Shown here one piece after another: positions 1 to 10,600 of a stretch of DNA of 34,785 nt. Source of the stretch: a virus; IMG/VR virus record IMGVR_UViG_3300043466_002550, positions 1 to 34,785 of that record; one strand, 5' to 3'. The translations under genes were made by a program, and so were the position numbers. The notes under the pieces were generated by a model. It was not told where the DNA came from and did not search any database. It saw only the letters and a list, made by a program, of their open reading frames with translations. Position 1 is the stretch's first letter. Each line of letters opens with the position of its first letter.

Positions 1-60
1 CAACAATTTGAAGCAATGGTTGAAAATATTTTTATCAGCACTAAAAAAGAAACAATATGA
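1..60 (+). CDS. 3' end of the tail-joining gene (duplicate of 34659-34718)
   Basis: These bases are the last 20 codons (19 residues and the TGA stop at 58-60) of the gene annotated in full at 34080-34718, present here only because the contig ends overlap. The stop overlaps the next start as ATGA, which suggests translational coupling. Confidence 0.9.
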   Translation, partial: QQFEAMVENIFISTKKETI

Positions 61-127
61 GTTTTGGATATTCAGGAATAGTAGCAGGTAGCGCAATCAA
101 TAGCTACACACAAGCGAGAAGGTCAGC
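1..127. repeat. Terminal direct repeat, left copy (circular closure)
   Basis: Bases 1-127 are identical to bases 34659-34785. The overlap covers the end of the tail-joining gene and the start of the following tail gene, and both reading frames continue cleanly across the join. An exact 127-base overlap is typical of an assembler with k=127 closing a circular or terminally redundant molecule, so it is more likely an assembly overlap than a biological terminal repeat. Confidence 0.95.
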
Positions 128-1619
128 AGATATGATATATCAACGTGGCAATACCTATAACATAAACCTAACAGGAAGCACATACGTGTCGTCAATGGAA
201 ATGGTTGTGGATATGTACGTTGATGATATTAAGGTTGGTACAATGTCAGTAGTACCTTATGATATAACACAAGCAGCAGGTCCAATATACACTTACAATT
301 TTAATTTTAGACCGTATGACTACCTATCAAATTATATTAATTCAGAACATTATACGTTCTATTGGTTAAATGATTGGCAAACAACCAACACGCAAATCAA
401 TATCAATAACACATACAAGAACGAGATTAAAGCAAACTTCAAATATGGTTATAGATATTTGAGTGGTACTACATTGGTAACAGAATTTACAGGTTCAACA
501 CCTACTAATGATTATAACCACTGGTCACCAATACCTGATTGTCCTACGGTGTACGATAGTTTTAGTGACTACACAAATACAGGAAAGTATTTTGATTTGA
601 TTGGTGGTGCTTTTCAATTGGATGAAAAATATATATTACCTAACTACGACCAAACAGTTGGTGAGGTTGCGTTATTGAATGGTGGATATTTTGCTACCGT
701 TGATAGTGCTTTAAACCTTGCACCAATCAGTCAGTTCTTAATGAGTGGACCTACACTACCTGAAGCAAGTGAGGCATCAAGATTTTTAACTGATGCGCCA
801 CGCATCCAAACTATACAAACTGATGAAAATTACGTATTATATTACTTGAACGGATTAACAGGTGACAGACAATATACTGAAACTGATTGGTGTTACTTCC
901 AATTTTATGATGAGAATAATAATCGCATACAATACTTTTCGCAGCCATTGAATTATGCAGGAACAATATACGCACCACCAACAGGATATACTGATAATTT
1001 AACTATCAACGCACTTCCTTGTGGACCTGCAGATATTAATAACATATTTGCAACAATAGATTTTTCAACGGTTGCTTATTATACAGTTCAATTATGTTAT
1101 GGAAGTGGTGGACCTGTAGGACCGATTAGTGAGTTGTTCTATTTTTATGTGGAGACAAACTGTCTACCACAAAATACAAGAGTAGCGTTCTTAAATAATA
1201 GAGGTGGATATGACTACTACACATTTACTGCGTATAGACAAGACACCAAAAAAATAACAAGACAAACTTATGATAGTAGATATTATCAAACCAATCCTAA
1301 TACTCCCGATAGAAGTGTGGGTAGAACCATTAAAACTTTTGCAACGGATGTGGAACAAGAGATTGTATTAGAAAGTGATTTTATTTCAGTAGCTGTTGGT
1401 CAATGGTTAGAACAACTATTCTATTCACCACAAGTGTACATTATGAAGCCTGATTATATTTCACCAATAGACAGACAAGATAAAGTGTATAAAGATTTAA
1501 ACCCTGTACAAATATTATCAACTGAGGTGGAGACAATTACGAAGAAGCACCAAAAATTAAATAAATACAAAATCACGATGAAGGTTGCAAACAACTTTTT
1601 TGTGAATAAAGGTTTCTAA
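57..1619 (+). CDS. Baseplate/distal-tail structural protein (520 aa)
   Basis: Large protein rich in Tyr, Asn and Thr, with no signal peptide or membrane segment, as expected of a beta-rich virion protein. I recognise no enzymatic domain. The C-terminal third has the stretch NCLPQNTRVAFLNNRGGYDYYTF-like (about residues 375-400), a Cys then 'aFLNrrGgyDyytF' pattern I associate with distal-tail or baseplate proteins of Bacteroidetes phages. It starts at ATG 57, overlapping the upstream stop by ATGA, and ends 3 nt before the 1475-aa tail protein. Its position among tail genes supports a tail-tip role. The exact role (distal tail protein, hub or upper baseplate) is inference. Confidence 0.6.
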   Translation: MSFGYSGIVAGSAINSYTQARRSADMIYQRGNTYNINLTGSTYVSSMEMVVDMYVDDIKVGTMSVVPYDITQAAGPIYTYNFNFRPYDYLSNYINSEHYTFYWLNDWQTTNTQININNTYKNEIKANFKYGYRYLSGTTLVTEFTGSTPTNDYNHWSPIPDCPTVYDSFSDYTNTGKYFDLIGGAFQLDEKYILPNYDQTVGEVALLNGGYFATVDSALNLAPISQFLMSGPTLPEASEASRFLTDAPRIQTIQTDENYVLYYLNGLTGDRQYTETDWCYFQFYDENNNRIQYFSQPLNYAGTIYAPPTGYTDNLTINALPCGPADINNIFATIDFSTVAYYTVQLCYGSGGPVGPISELFYFYVETNCLPQNTRVAFLNNRGGYDYYTFTAYRQDTKKITRQTYDSRYYQTNPNTPDRSVGRTIKTFATDVEQEIVLESDFISVAVGQWLEQLFYSPQVYIMKPDYISPIDRQDKVYKDLNPVQILSTEVETITKKHQKLNKYKITMKVANNFFVNKGF

Positions 1620-1622
1620 TAT

Positions 1623-4600
1623 ATGAGTAGTCAACAACAAACATTATTAAGGGTACAAACAAACGTACCATCTTTAACTTTATCAGGCGCAACAACATAT
1701 GAATATTTAGATTTGTATGATGATATACCTATCAAGATAAATAAATCGTTTGCAGAATTACAAGACATATCAAAAAAGAACACTGACTTTTCAGTAAATC
1801 TTTCTTTACCTGGTTCAAAAACAAACAACAGATTTTTTGAAAGTTTCTTTAACGTGGATGTGGATGCGTTGTATTTTTTTAGTAATAAGAAGACACCTTG
1901 TGACGTATTAATAGACAACCAATCATTCTTTAATGGTTATATGAGGTTGAATAAAGTGAATGTGTTAGATAGTAAGGTAGAGTATGACGTAACATTATTT
2001 AGTAGTGTAGCTAATTTATTCGGTGATATAGGAAACAAGCTATTAAAAGATTTAGATTTTAGTGACCCAGAATATACTTTTAACCACACGTTCAATTTAT
2101 ACAACGCAGTTGAACCTTATCAAGATGAGGAAACTAATTTTGGTTTAAATCAAGAAGCACCTTATCTATATTTTTATCCAATAGTACATAATGGTTATGA
2201 ATATTCAGGTTCAACAATTAATTTAAGTGGTGGTACCACAAACGAACAAACAAGATTTTATACATCAACAGGACCTATATCAGGATGGACAGGTAGTACA
2301 GAAATGTTTGCAGCAGGTGTTCAACATTATAGAATTAACACACCAGGCGAAGGTATATATGACAATCAATTGAAACCTGCATTAAGTATGTGGGGATTAT
2401 TAAAATTGATATTCAAGACATACGGATATAGTATTACATCGGACTTTATGAACACACCCTGGATGAAGACCTTATATATGTATGGTTATTTTAGTTCAAG
2501 CGCAACAAAATTTAGCTACACATTAAACACAATAGAATATCTACCACGAGAAGGAGTTGAATTAATTTATAGCGGTTCAACAAGTTATGCTACACCATTG
2601 AGTGTTATTATATGTAAGAGAGGTACAGGCATCCCTTGTTATTGTTCTGAAACAATTAATTATAGGTTTGCTAATATGTTCCCATATACTGAAAGCGGTT
2701 CAATACCGACAGGTGTAAGTGGTGCAACATTCAACGCAGTGTATGGATTTGATTTTGGCATCCCAACTGATGGGGTACCTGTTGCAGACATAAGTACGTT
2801 AAAGTATTTACCAAAAGCTGTAGGCTCACCTGTTATATTTCAGGAAGGTGATGCAGTTAATTTTAGTTTAGTGGTAGACCAAAATATTAAACAGATAGAT
2901 ATTATATCATCTATTGCTAAAAAGTTTAATTTAGTATTTATTCCTGACCCTAATAATCCACGCAATATAATTATTGAACCTTATTCTTACTACATTGGAA
3001 CAGGTGTGGTACACGATTGGACAAGTAAATTATCTTACGATAAAGGATTTTCAGTTGAACCTGCGTTAAACTATATTGAAAGCAATTTAATTTTTACAGA
3101 TTTAGAAGATGGTGATTATGGAAATAAAGAATTTAAAGATAGAGAGAAGCAGGTTTATGGAACGCAGTTGTTTTACGGACCAACTGATTTTAAATCACAA
3201 ACAGGAATTACAGAAACAATATTCTCACCTGAGGTATTAAGACAATGGGACACCGCAGACCAGCCTAACAATGGTGGTATTAAATTACCATTAGGTATTA
3301 ATTATGTGGGTTCATCAACAACGGAAGATGTTGGTGGTAATAGTCAAACATTCTACGCTTATAAAGGATTAAAAACAAAACCTAAACTATTTTGGTTCTT
3401 AGGTTGTCATAATATGTTTTTAGACACATTAGGTGAAGTATATGAATATAATACAGGATATAGTACATATAAGATAAATGTCAATTCATCAGATGATGCG
3501 ACGGGTTTATCTTTATTAACAGCACCAATCATATCACATACAATGCCAATGGGTATGAAAGATAGTGATAAGATTAATAATGATAGTGCGTGTGTATTAT
3601 TTAGTTCAGAATTTCCTGTTGATATTGGTGTGCAGACATACAATGTATATACAGAAAATGATGCGTACAATTTATTTTATGAGAATAGAATAAGTAATTT
3701 ATATAATTCAAATACAAGATTTGTTAATGGTATGTTTGATTTAAAATATTCAGACATTATCAATTTGGAACCTAAGGATATTATTAAAATACAAGAACAA
3801 TACTTTTACGTTAATAAAATATCAGAATATAATTTAGTAAGTCCTGAATTGACAAGGGTTGAATTGGTACAGACCAATTTAAATCCACAAACATATCCAA
3901 CACGATATTTCAAATATCAGTACTGCGACCAAACAGGTTATACGTTTGCAATAGCTACTGACTTTACTAACCCTAATTTAAGAGACACAAGTTTTGGTTG
4001 GAGTATATATTACGACCAAATGATTGGAACATTTACAGGTTCAACTGTACCATCAGGATTTACAGCTTGTTTAAGAGATATAAGAACGTCAACAATCAAT
4101 TTTATTCCATTTACAATAAATGAAATAACTGAAAGCGAATATCAAAACTCAGGATATATAAATTGGACTGGTGACACGATGCTTGAACACGTATGGAATT
4201 ATGTTAATCCATCATTCCCAAATACCACATATGCGTTTGGTTTAAGCCTACCATCATTTTGGATTAACGATGCTGGTACATATACAGGTCTAAACTTATT
4301 TACGAATTGCGCTGAGTTTAATAGCACTGCAACAACATACGGAATATTAACAGGGTCATCACAATATTATGGTGCACCATTGACAGGAAGCTGCTTTAAC
4401 TATTACACACACTTTCAAACATCAGGTAACACTGCAGGAATTATAAGGGATGTATTAATTAATGATGACTATTCAACTTATGTTGGTGGTAGTTTTAGAA
4501 AATACAATAGCGCAACGGTTGGTAGTATAACAGGTAGCACTGGACCTAATATGATTAAACTTAAATACGATGGTTCGGTAGACCCATCATTTACAAATTA

Positions 4601-6050
4601 TGGTTTTGGTCAGACAGGTGATGTATATACAATTAAAAAACAATCAACAGGTAAATTAATTGTTGCTGGTGGATTTGGGTCTTATAGTGGAAATACAAGG
4701 TTACTTATATTAAGATTAAATGTTGATGGAACATTAGACACAACATTTAACGCATCATCAATAATAGGCTTCACTGGTGGTAGTGGTGGTATAAATGATG
4801 TAGAAATATTAAGTGATGATAGTATTATTGCAGTGGGTGGCTTACAAATAAGTGGTTCAACTCAAACATCAATAGCTAAATTTAATAGTAATGGTGGATT
4901 AGCAACAGGATTTACAAGAAACCTTGTAACTACAGGTTCAACAATATATGACGTTGAGGTTTATAATGGTCAATTAGTAGGTTCATTTGATGGTAGAATT
5001 GTAGTATGTGGTAACTTTACAACGTGGGGTGGAGTGTCAAGAAATAGAATTGCAATGCTAAATAGTGATGGAACTTTATTTACTTTCTTTAATCCAGGAA
5101 CAGGTTTTACAGGAGGTACAATATCAAATGTGGAAATACAATCTGATGGAAAAATTATTGTAGGTGGTCAATTTACATCATATAATGGAACAACAGGTCT
5201 ACAAGGTATTTGTAGATTAAATTATGATGGAACATTAGACACCACATTCCAAACAAACTTTACAGGTGGAACACCATATACTTGTTTTAGACCTTTATAT
5301 TTACCAACAGGAAAAATATTAACAACGCTTAGTTATAATAGTGGTACAACCATATATAAATTTGTTAGATTAAATAGTGATGGTTCAATAGACCCAACAT
5401 TTAATACGGGAACTTATGATAATTTTAATTTTAGTACAGAAAATGCAACTGCAGTACAAGAAGATGGAACAATTTATTTTGGTAGCACATTCCAAACTTA
5501 CAATGGTAGAAATTTATGGTCAATAGTTAAATTAAATCCTGATGGTTACTTCGTTGAGTGTCCTGAAGACGCATCTTCTATACCATTACCAATTACACCT
5601 GAATTAGAACCTTTAAATCTTAACTCAAGAACAGTTAATTTAACATTAACCAAAACTCCTTTTTATGACACTTCATTCCCTGACCAAACTTCTGTATTAT
5701 TAGCAGGACAACGTTTCACTGAAATTAATAAATTATATCAATATACATTTACAGGTACAACTACTTTAACAATGTTTGCAATAATTGGTACTATATTAGG
5801 TACAAGACGTGCAAGAGTTGATATATATCAAAAATATTTTACTCAAGATGAGGAAAATGGTGATAAGGGTATTGTAAGAGAATTAATAGAAAGCACAACT
5901 GCTATCTTATTTCAACCTCCTTATGGTTATATAGTTCCAGTAATAAGTAAAACTTTACCTGACGCTACACCACCATTACCACCTGCACCAGCACGTAATA
6001 CGGTATATCATTTAGAATTTGATGTGGAGGTTTCATTCTATACGGTATAA
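1623..6050 (+). CDS. Large tail-tip/baseplate protein with delta-60 repeats (1475 aa)
   Basis: Probable baseplate or tail-tip protein. Residues about 35-80 (KSFAELQDISKKNTDFSV, then LPGSKTNNRFFESFFNVDVD) match a pattern I recall from the start of tail proteins of Bacteroidetes phages. Residues about 975-1310 carry about seven copies, spaced roughly 55-60 residues apart, of the motif [KR]-L-[NK]-x-D-G-x-x-D-x-x-F, for example RLNVDGTLDTTF and RLNYDGTLDTTF. These are delta-60 repeats (DUF5122 type), which probably form a beta-propeller. They alternate with 'GKIIVGGxFxxYNG' strands. The last 170 residues look like another beta domain. The propeller may bind a receptor or glycan (inference). The start at ATG 1623 follows the previous stop by 3 nt. 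Confidence 0.7.
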   Translation: MSSQQQTLLRVQTNVPSLTLSGATTYEYLDLYDDIPIKINKSFAELQDISKKNTDFSVNLSLPGSKTNNRFFESFFNVDVDALYFFSNKKTPCDVLIDNQSFFNGYMRLNKVNVLDSKVEYDVTLFSSVANLFGDIGNKLLKDLDFSDPEYTFNHTFNLYNAVEPYQDEETNFGLNQEAPYLYFYPIVHNGYEYSGSTINLSGGTTNEQTRFYTSTGPISGWTGSTEMFAAGVQHYRINTPGEGIYDNQLKPALSMWGLLKLIFKTYGYSITSDFMNTPWMKTLYMYGYFSSSATKFSYTLNTIEYLPREGVELIYSGSTSYATPLSVIICKRGTGIPCYCSETINYRFANMFPYTESGSIPTGVSGATFNAVYGFDFGIPTDGVPVADISTLKYLPKAVGSPVIFQEGDAVNFSLVVDQNIKQIDIISSIAKKFNLVFIPDPNNPRNIIIEPYSYYIGTGVVHDWTSKLSYDKGFSVEPALNYIESNLIFTDLEDGDYGNKEFKDREKQVYGTQLFYGPTDFKSQTGITETIFSPEVLRQWDTADQPNNGGIKLPLGINYVGSSTTEDVGGNSQTFYAYKGLKTKPKLFWFLGCHNMFLDTLGEVYEYNTGYSTYKINVNSSDDATGLSLLTAPIISHTMPMGMKDSDKINNDSACVLFSSEFPVDIGVQTYNVYTENDAYNLFYENRISNLYNSNTRFVNGMFDLKYSDIINLEPKDIIKIQEQYFYVNKISEYNLVSPELTRVELVQTNLNPQTYPTRYFKYQYCDQTGYTFAIATDFTNPNLRDTSFGWSIYYDQMIGTFTGSTVPSGFTACLRDIRTSTINFIPFTINEITESEYQNSGYINWTGDTMLEHVWNYVNPSFPNTTYAFGLSLPSFWINDAGTYTGLNLFTNCAEFNSTATTYGILTGSSQYYGAPLTGSCFNYYTHFQTSGNTAGIIRDVLINDDYSTYVGGSFRKYNSATVGSITGSTGPNMIKLKYDGSVDPSFTNYGFGQTGDVYTIKKQSTGKLIVAGGFGSYSGNTRLLILRLNVDGTLDTTFNASSIIGFTGGSGGINDVEILSDDSIIAVGGLQISGSTQTSIAKFNSNGGLATGFTRNLVTTGSTIYDVEVYNGQLVGSFDGRIVVCGNFTTWGGVSRNRIAMLNSDGTLFTFFNPGTGFTGGTISNVEIQSDGKIIVGGQFTSYNGTTGLQGICRLNYDGTLDTTFQTNFTGGTPYTCFRPLYLPTGKILTTLSYNSGTTIYKFVRLNSDGSIDPTFNTGTYDNFNFSTENATAVQEDGTIYFGSTFQTYNGRNLWSIVKLNPDGYFVECPEDASSIPLPITPELEPLNLNSRTVNLTLTKTPFYDTSFPDQTSVLLAGQRFTEINKLYQYTFTGTTTLTMFAIIGTILGTRRARVDIYQKYFTQDEENGDKGIVRELIESTTAILFQPPYGYIVPVISKTLPDATPPLPPAPARNTVYHLEFDVEVSFYTV

Positions 6051-6073
6051 AGTTAAAAGACAATAACAAATAA

Positions 6074-6083
6074 TTTATATTTA
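6074..6083 (+). promoter_or_regulatory. TATATTTA-type element 5 nt before a tail gene
   Basis: TTTATATTTA ends 5 nt upstream of the ATG at 6089. The same TATATTTA core sits 5-7 nt before the starts at 10851, 14939 and 29434 and 37 nt before 12423. It resembles the Bacteroidetes -7 box TAnnTTTG with the final G replaced. No TTTG box lies at the expected upstream distance. It may be a promoter giving almost leaderless mRNA, or an A/U-rich translation signal. Confidence 0.35.
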
Positions 6084-6088
6084 ATAAT

Positions 6089-7405
6089 ATGGGTAGAAAA
6101 TATATAGGACAGGTAAATAATCACAACTTCGTATATCCAAATTACGAAATGACTGAGTATGATGTAGAAATTGTACACGATATTAATAACAACTGTATAT
6201 CAGGTACGGTAACAAGTTTTAGTGCAACCACTATATCAAGTTCAAGTATTACTTTTACTTATAATGGTTCGTATAATTTTAACGGTGCTGACCCATTTAA
6301 AGGTGCTATATTAACACCATTAATAACTGCACCTTATTTATCGGTGCACTGTCAAGTTCCAGGTAATACATATATGAACACGTGGAGGGTCGTAGACACA
6401 AGAAGTACGACTTATAACCCACCAACTTTACCTACATCAGGTTCGTGGACAGGAGACACATTTACAATTACACCTGCAACATTTGGTTTAGCAAGTTTTA
6501 CAAGTGGTACATATTATTTTGAGTTTAGATTTATAGCTGAAAAATGTTTGTATAAGATTTGTACAACATTGAATGTTACTATAACAACTCCAACGCCTAC
6601 TCCTACAAGAACTGCTACACCTACGCCAACGCCTACTGCAACTGCTACACCAACTCCTACGCCTACTCCAACTGCAGGACCAATAACAAGTACACCAACC
6701 CCAACTCCTACTGCTACTCCTGCACCTGTAGGACAATGTTATTGCTTTCCAATTGTAGTAACAGGTAGCACATTACCACCACCTGAAGGTGGTGTTATTG
6801 CAACACTACAATATAACGATTGTTTTGGTACATTAACTGCACGTGCTTTTACAACAGGACCAGGAACATATTATCAGTGCATCCAGGTTATAGATAGTGT
6901 GGTTCAATATGACCCAATTGGAACCGAAGGTATAGATGAAAGTTATTTAACATTAACATACTTAACAGGAAACTGTAATACAGGATATGATTGTTCAGGT
7001 TATACTCCTGCGAGTACACCAACCCCAACTCCTACGCCTACAGCTACAAGTGTAGGACCTACAGCAACTCCTACTCCTACTCCGACTGCAACAGCAGTTC
7101 CACCAACCGCAACTCCTACTCCTACGCCTACGGTTACTCCTACGCCTACTCCAACTGCAACAGTAGATTATGATTATTATACTGCGGATGTATTTGATTG
7201 TAATGATTGTAGTGCATCAATAGACACTATATTGGTAGCGTTTCCTGCAGGTTCGTCAGTAACAATAAATAGATTTTATATACCTGTAGGTGGACCTGAT
7301 GGTAATTCATATAGAATTGCGGCGTCAGCAAGTCCAGGTATTGCTTTCTTATTAACAACTTCATATGGTTCATTCACAACTTGTGCATTAGCGTGTGTCG
7401 TATAA
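6089..7405 (+). CDS. Modular tail/virion protein with Thr-Pro linkers (438 aa)
   Basis: Three beta-type modules joined by two low-complexity linkers. The N-terminal module (residues 1-165) ends in a Cys-containing segment. The first linker (about 167-212) is a run of TPTPTATPTP-type repeats. The middle module (about 213-305) contains several cysteines. The second linker (about 308-355) is again Thr-Pro rich, and a Cys-rich C-terminal module follows. Such extended PT linkers usually separate globular binding domains. The gene lies between the 1475-aa tail protein and the tape measure region, so a virion surface or fibre role is likely but unproven. A TATATTTA element precedes it, suggesting its own transcription start. 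The linker DNA consists of repeated ACTCCTACG-like units, which could expand or contract. Confidence 0.6.
   Translation: MGRKYIGQVNNHNFVYPNYEMTEYDVEIVHDINNNCISGTVTSFSATTISSSSITFTYNGSYNFNGADPFKGAILTPLITAPYLSVHCQVPGNTYMNTWRVVDTRSTTYNPPTLPTSGSWTGDTFTITPATFGLASFTSGTYYFEFRFIAEKCLYKICTTLNVTITTPTPTPTRTATPTPTPTATATPTPTPTPTAGPITSTPTPTPTATPAPVGQCYCFPIVVTGSTLPPPEGGVIATLQYNDCFGTLTARAFTTGPGTYYQCIQVIDSVVQYDPIGTEGIDESYLTLTYLTGNCNTGYDCSGYTPASTPTPTPTPTATSVGPTATPTPTPTATAVPPTATPTPTPTVTPTPTPTATVDYDYYTADVFDCNDCSASIDTILVAFPAGSSVTINRFYIPVGGPDGNSYRIAASASPGIAFLLTTSYGSFTTCALACVV
6586..6726 (+). repeat. Degenerate Thr-Pro coding repeat, linker 1
   Basis: Repeats of six-base units such as CCTACT, CCTACG and CCAACT encode the first (Thr-Pro)n linker of the 438-aa protein. 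Synonymous variation between units suggests selection on the protein repeat rather than very recent expansion. The low complexity also opens long but meaningless frames on both strands here. Confidence 0.7.
7012..7164 (+). repeat. Degenerate Thr-Pro coding repeat, linker 2
   Basis: Second tract of ACTCCTACG/CCTACTCCG-like units, encoding the second (Thr-Pro)n linker of the same protein. The two tracts share unit types, so recombination between them could delete the middle module; this is an inference. Confidence 0.7.
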
Positions 7406-7420
7406 AATAAAAAATAGAAT

Positions 7421-7606
7421 ATGAATATAGAAATGAACAACGCGGATTTGGATGTAAAAAACATTTTATTAAATAATGAAATGGTGAAGATGAGAGAGAC
7501 CCTTTTTAATATCAATTTTGATTTTACGTCAATTAAAATGTTGAGGGGAGATAAAAAGATATTGGATTTAAGTTTCAATGACACAAAAAAAGAATTGATA
7601 GATTAA
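7421..7606 (+). CDS. Small protein before the tape measure gene (61 aa)
   Basis: Small charged protein (MNIEMNNADLDVKNILL start) with no recognised domain. It lies directly upstream of the tape measure gene, with its stop 1 nt before that ATG, in a short operon. Tail assembly chaperones often occupy this position, but this protein is too short for a typical one, and a better chaperone candidate lies at 28580. It might be a truncated chaperone, a tail cofactor or unrelated. I do not recognise it. Confidence 0.6.
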   Translation: MNIEMNNADLDVKNILLNNEMVKMRETLFNINFDFTSIKMLRGDKKILDLSFNDTKKELID

Positions 7607-7607
7607 T

Positions 7608-10600
7608 ATGGCTAAAACACTTATATTAGACACACAAGTAAAGACCGACCAGATAGATAAAGCGGTCAGTAAATTAGGTCAATTAAAAGATTTAGGTAGG
7701 GGTCTTAAAATACAATATGATATTGATAATAAACCTTTAGAAGTAGTTATTGATAAGACAAAAAATTTACAAGAACAATTTAAGTTAGTTACTCGTGAAC
7801 TTAAAAGAACTAAGGAAGGTACTGCTGAGTTTCAATTGTTGGCTAAAACACAAGGTGATATTCAAGATGCGTTAGGAAGAACAGCAGCAAAATCAAAAGA
7901 TTTATTTTCGTCTTTATCATTATTACCAGGTCCTATTGGTCAGTTTTTTAACCAGTTACAAGGTACTATTGAATTATTAAAAACATTTTCATCATTTACC
8001 TTTAAAGATGTTGCTTTTCAATTTAAAGAAGCCGCAGGTGATATTGCTGATATTGCAGAAAATTTATCTGATGTTACAGACAATACAGGTAAAATAGCTG
8101 GACCTACAACTTCAGCAGTTAATGGTTTAGCGGAAGCAACAACCGCAGGTGCTGCTGCAACAGTAGCTTCAACAGTAGCGGTAAAATCAAATACAGTAGC
8201 AACAGTAGATAATATAGCTGCACAAGAAATAAACACTTTATCAGGTAGAAAATTATCAGCTGTAATTCAAGCAACTACAACAGCTTTAGGTGCTGTTGAT
8301 GCAACATATAAAAATAATATTGTTACGATGGTTCTTGCTGATGGAACTACTGCACAATTAACTAAATCAGAAATTTTAAATCAAGCTGCAACATTAGGTA
8401 TAGTACAAGCAAATACGGCTGCTGCTGCTTCAACAAGTATTTTTACAGAAACTTTAGTAGCGTTACGTGCAGTGCTTACTTCAACATTTGTTGTTATTAC
8501 AAGTTTGGTTACAGCTATTGGTCTTATAGGTTTTAAGACATATCAATGGGTAACAGCAACAACTGCTGCGGAAGAAGCACAAAAATCTATTAAAGAAGCG
8601 TTAAAGAAAGGTACTGAGGAATTAGGTAAAGCACAAAACGCAGTTAATGAAGTTCGTATTGCGTTTGAATTAGCTGCAAAAGGAACTATTACAAAAAAGG
8701 ACGCGTTAGACACATATAATAAAGTATTAGGTTCATCTATTGGTCAAGCAAAAACATTTAAAGAAGCTGAAGATTTATATAACGCTAATACAGGAAACTA
8801 TATTCGTGCAACAGGTCTTCGTGCGGAAGCACAAGCGTTATTTGCGGTTGCTGCAACAAAAAGTGCGGAAGCAATTGCTGCGGAACAACGAGGATTTTTT
8901 AGTTTTGAAAGAGGATTATTCCAAAATAAGACAAGTGAATTAATAGAAAGAAAGAATAAGCTAAATGAAACTGCTAATTTAATTAGAGAACAAGGTAACA
9001 AGTTGTTAGCGGACGCACTTGAATTAGAAAGTACATTTACTCCTGAAACCAAAACACCTGAAACAAAAACTCCTGACACAAAAAAGAAAGAAATTGATAT
9101 TAAAGCAGCAAACGCTTTATTACTAAAACTTCAACAAGAAAATACTGTTAATATATTAAATGAGGAAAGGAAAAGACAGGATGCGCAATTAAAAATAGAT
9201 AAACAAAATGAAGAAGCGCAAATTCAACAATTATTTGAAATTGAAGGTAAAAAAGTTAAATTAACTGTAGAACAAGAAAAAATTAAATCCGATTTGCTTG
9301 AACAAGTTAGAGTTAAATACGGATTAAAAGTAATTGATTTAAATAAGAAAAGACAAGAAGAAGATAATAAAACATTTGATGACGACCAAAAGAAATTAAA
9401 GGAATATCAAGATAAGATATTTGAAATAACAAACAACGCTGACGAAAATGAATTTTCAAGAAATAAAGCTGCAAGAACTAAAAAGTTTGAAGACGATAAA
9501 GCTGCATTAGAGAAAGACACTAACTTCCAAAAGCAATCATTAGAAGAAAAGATTAGAATATTACTTGCGTTAGAAAAGGAATATAATAGGGAGATAGAAA
9601 AAATAGATGCGGATGAAGTTGCAAGTAAAGAAGAAACAAATCAAAAACTAAGAGATAAGAACATTAAAAAATTAGAGGATGAATTAAAGTTCTTGCAGAT
9701 TAGAGGTGAAGCGTTAAGAGAAGGAACTAAATCATTCTTTAATAATCAACGTGATATACTTAAAGCAGCAGAAAAGAAAGAACTTGCTGACTTAGAAGAT
9801 AAAGCAATAAAAGAAAAACTTACAATTGAACAGATTGAAAAAGAAAAACTTGCAATTAAAGAAAAGTATTTAAAAGCTGCAAAAGATATTACCAATCAGG
9901 AATTAGAACAAATATTACAAGCAGCACAAGCAACATTGGGTGTGGCACAATCTATTGCACAAGATATTGGTAAGGTTGCACAATTAGAACAACAGGTTGC
10001 ACTTGAAGAAGCTAAAAAAAGATATATTGCGCAAAATGAACTTGATAAAAAGACAATCACGAATGCAGAACAACAAGAAGCTAAGTTATTAGAAAATAAG
10101 AAAAAGTTTGCTAAAGAAGAAGATGATATAAAGAGAAAAGCATTTGAGGAGAATAAGAAAATACAAATTGCACAAGCAATTATTGCCACATTACAGTCAG
10201 CTGTAGGTGCGTTCTCATCTCTTATTGCAACACCTTTTGTTGGACCAGTAATTGCACCGATTGCAGCAGCAGCAGCGTTGGTATTTGGTTATAAACAAGT
10301 AGCAGCAATTAAAAAGACACAATATCAATCACCAATTGAATTAAGTGAAAGTGAAACTGTTACTGTACCAAAATCAAATCCTGGTAGAAACTACGAAAAG
10401 GGTGGTATGATTGGTGGTAGAAGACACGCAGAAGGTGGTACATTGATTGAAGCGGAGAAAGGTGAGGCAATTATGACAAGAGGCAGTGTTGCAACGTTTG
10501 GTCCTTTACTATCATTAATGAACCAGGCAGGTGGTGGAGTTTCATTTAATTCAAACTTAATGACAACAAGACAAGATAATCCAATTGTAAATAACCCTGC

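Noticed and set aside
1-127. Genuine direct terminal repeat as in T7-like phages
   Set aside because: The length fits an assembler k-mer exactly, and the repeat lies inside two coupled genes, so an assembly overlap is the simpler explanation.
6488-6768. Long frames on both strands over the Thr-Pro linker
   Set aside because: They are shadows of the six-base repeat, giving monotonous Tyr/Asn/Cys or Ser/Trp/Arg strings. The 438-aa frame explains the region.
9896-10189. Minus-strand frames within the tape measure gene
   Set aside because: Antisense to a long coiled-coil gene, rich in Ser/Cys/Phe from complementary Lys/Glu codons, with no start context; shadows of the real gene.
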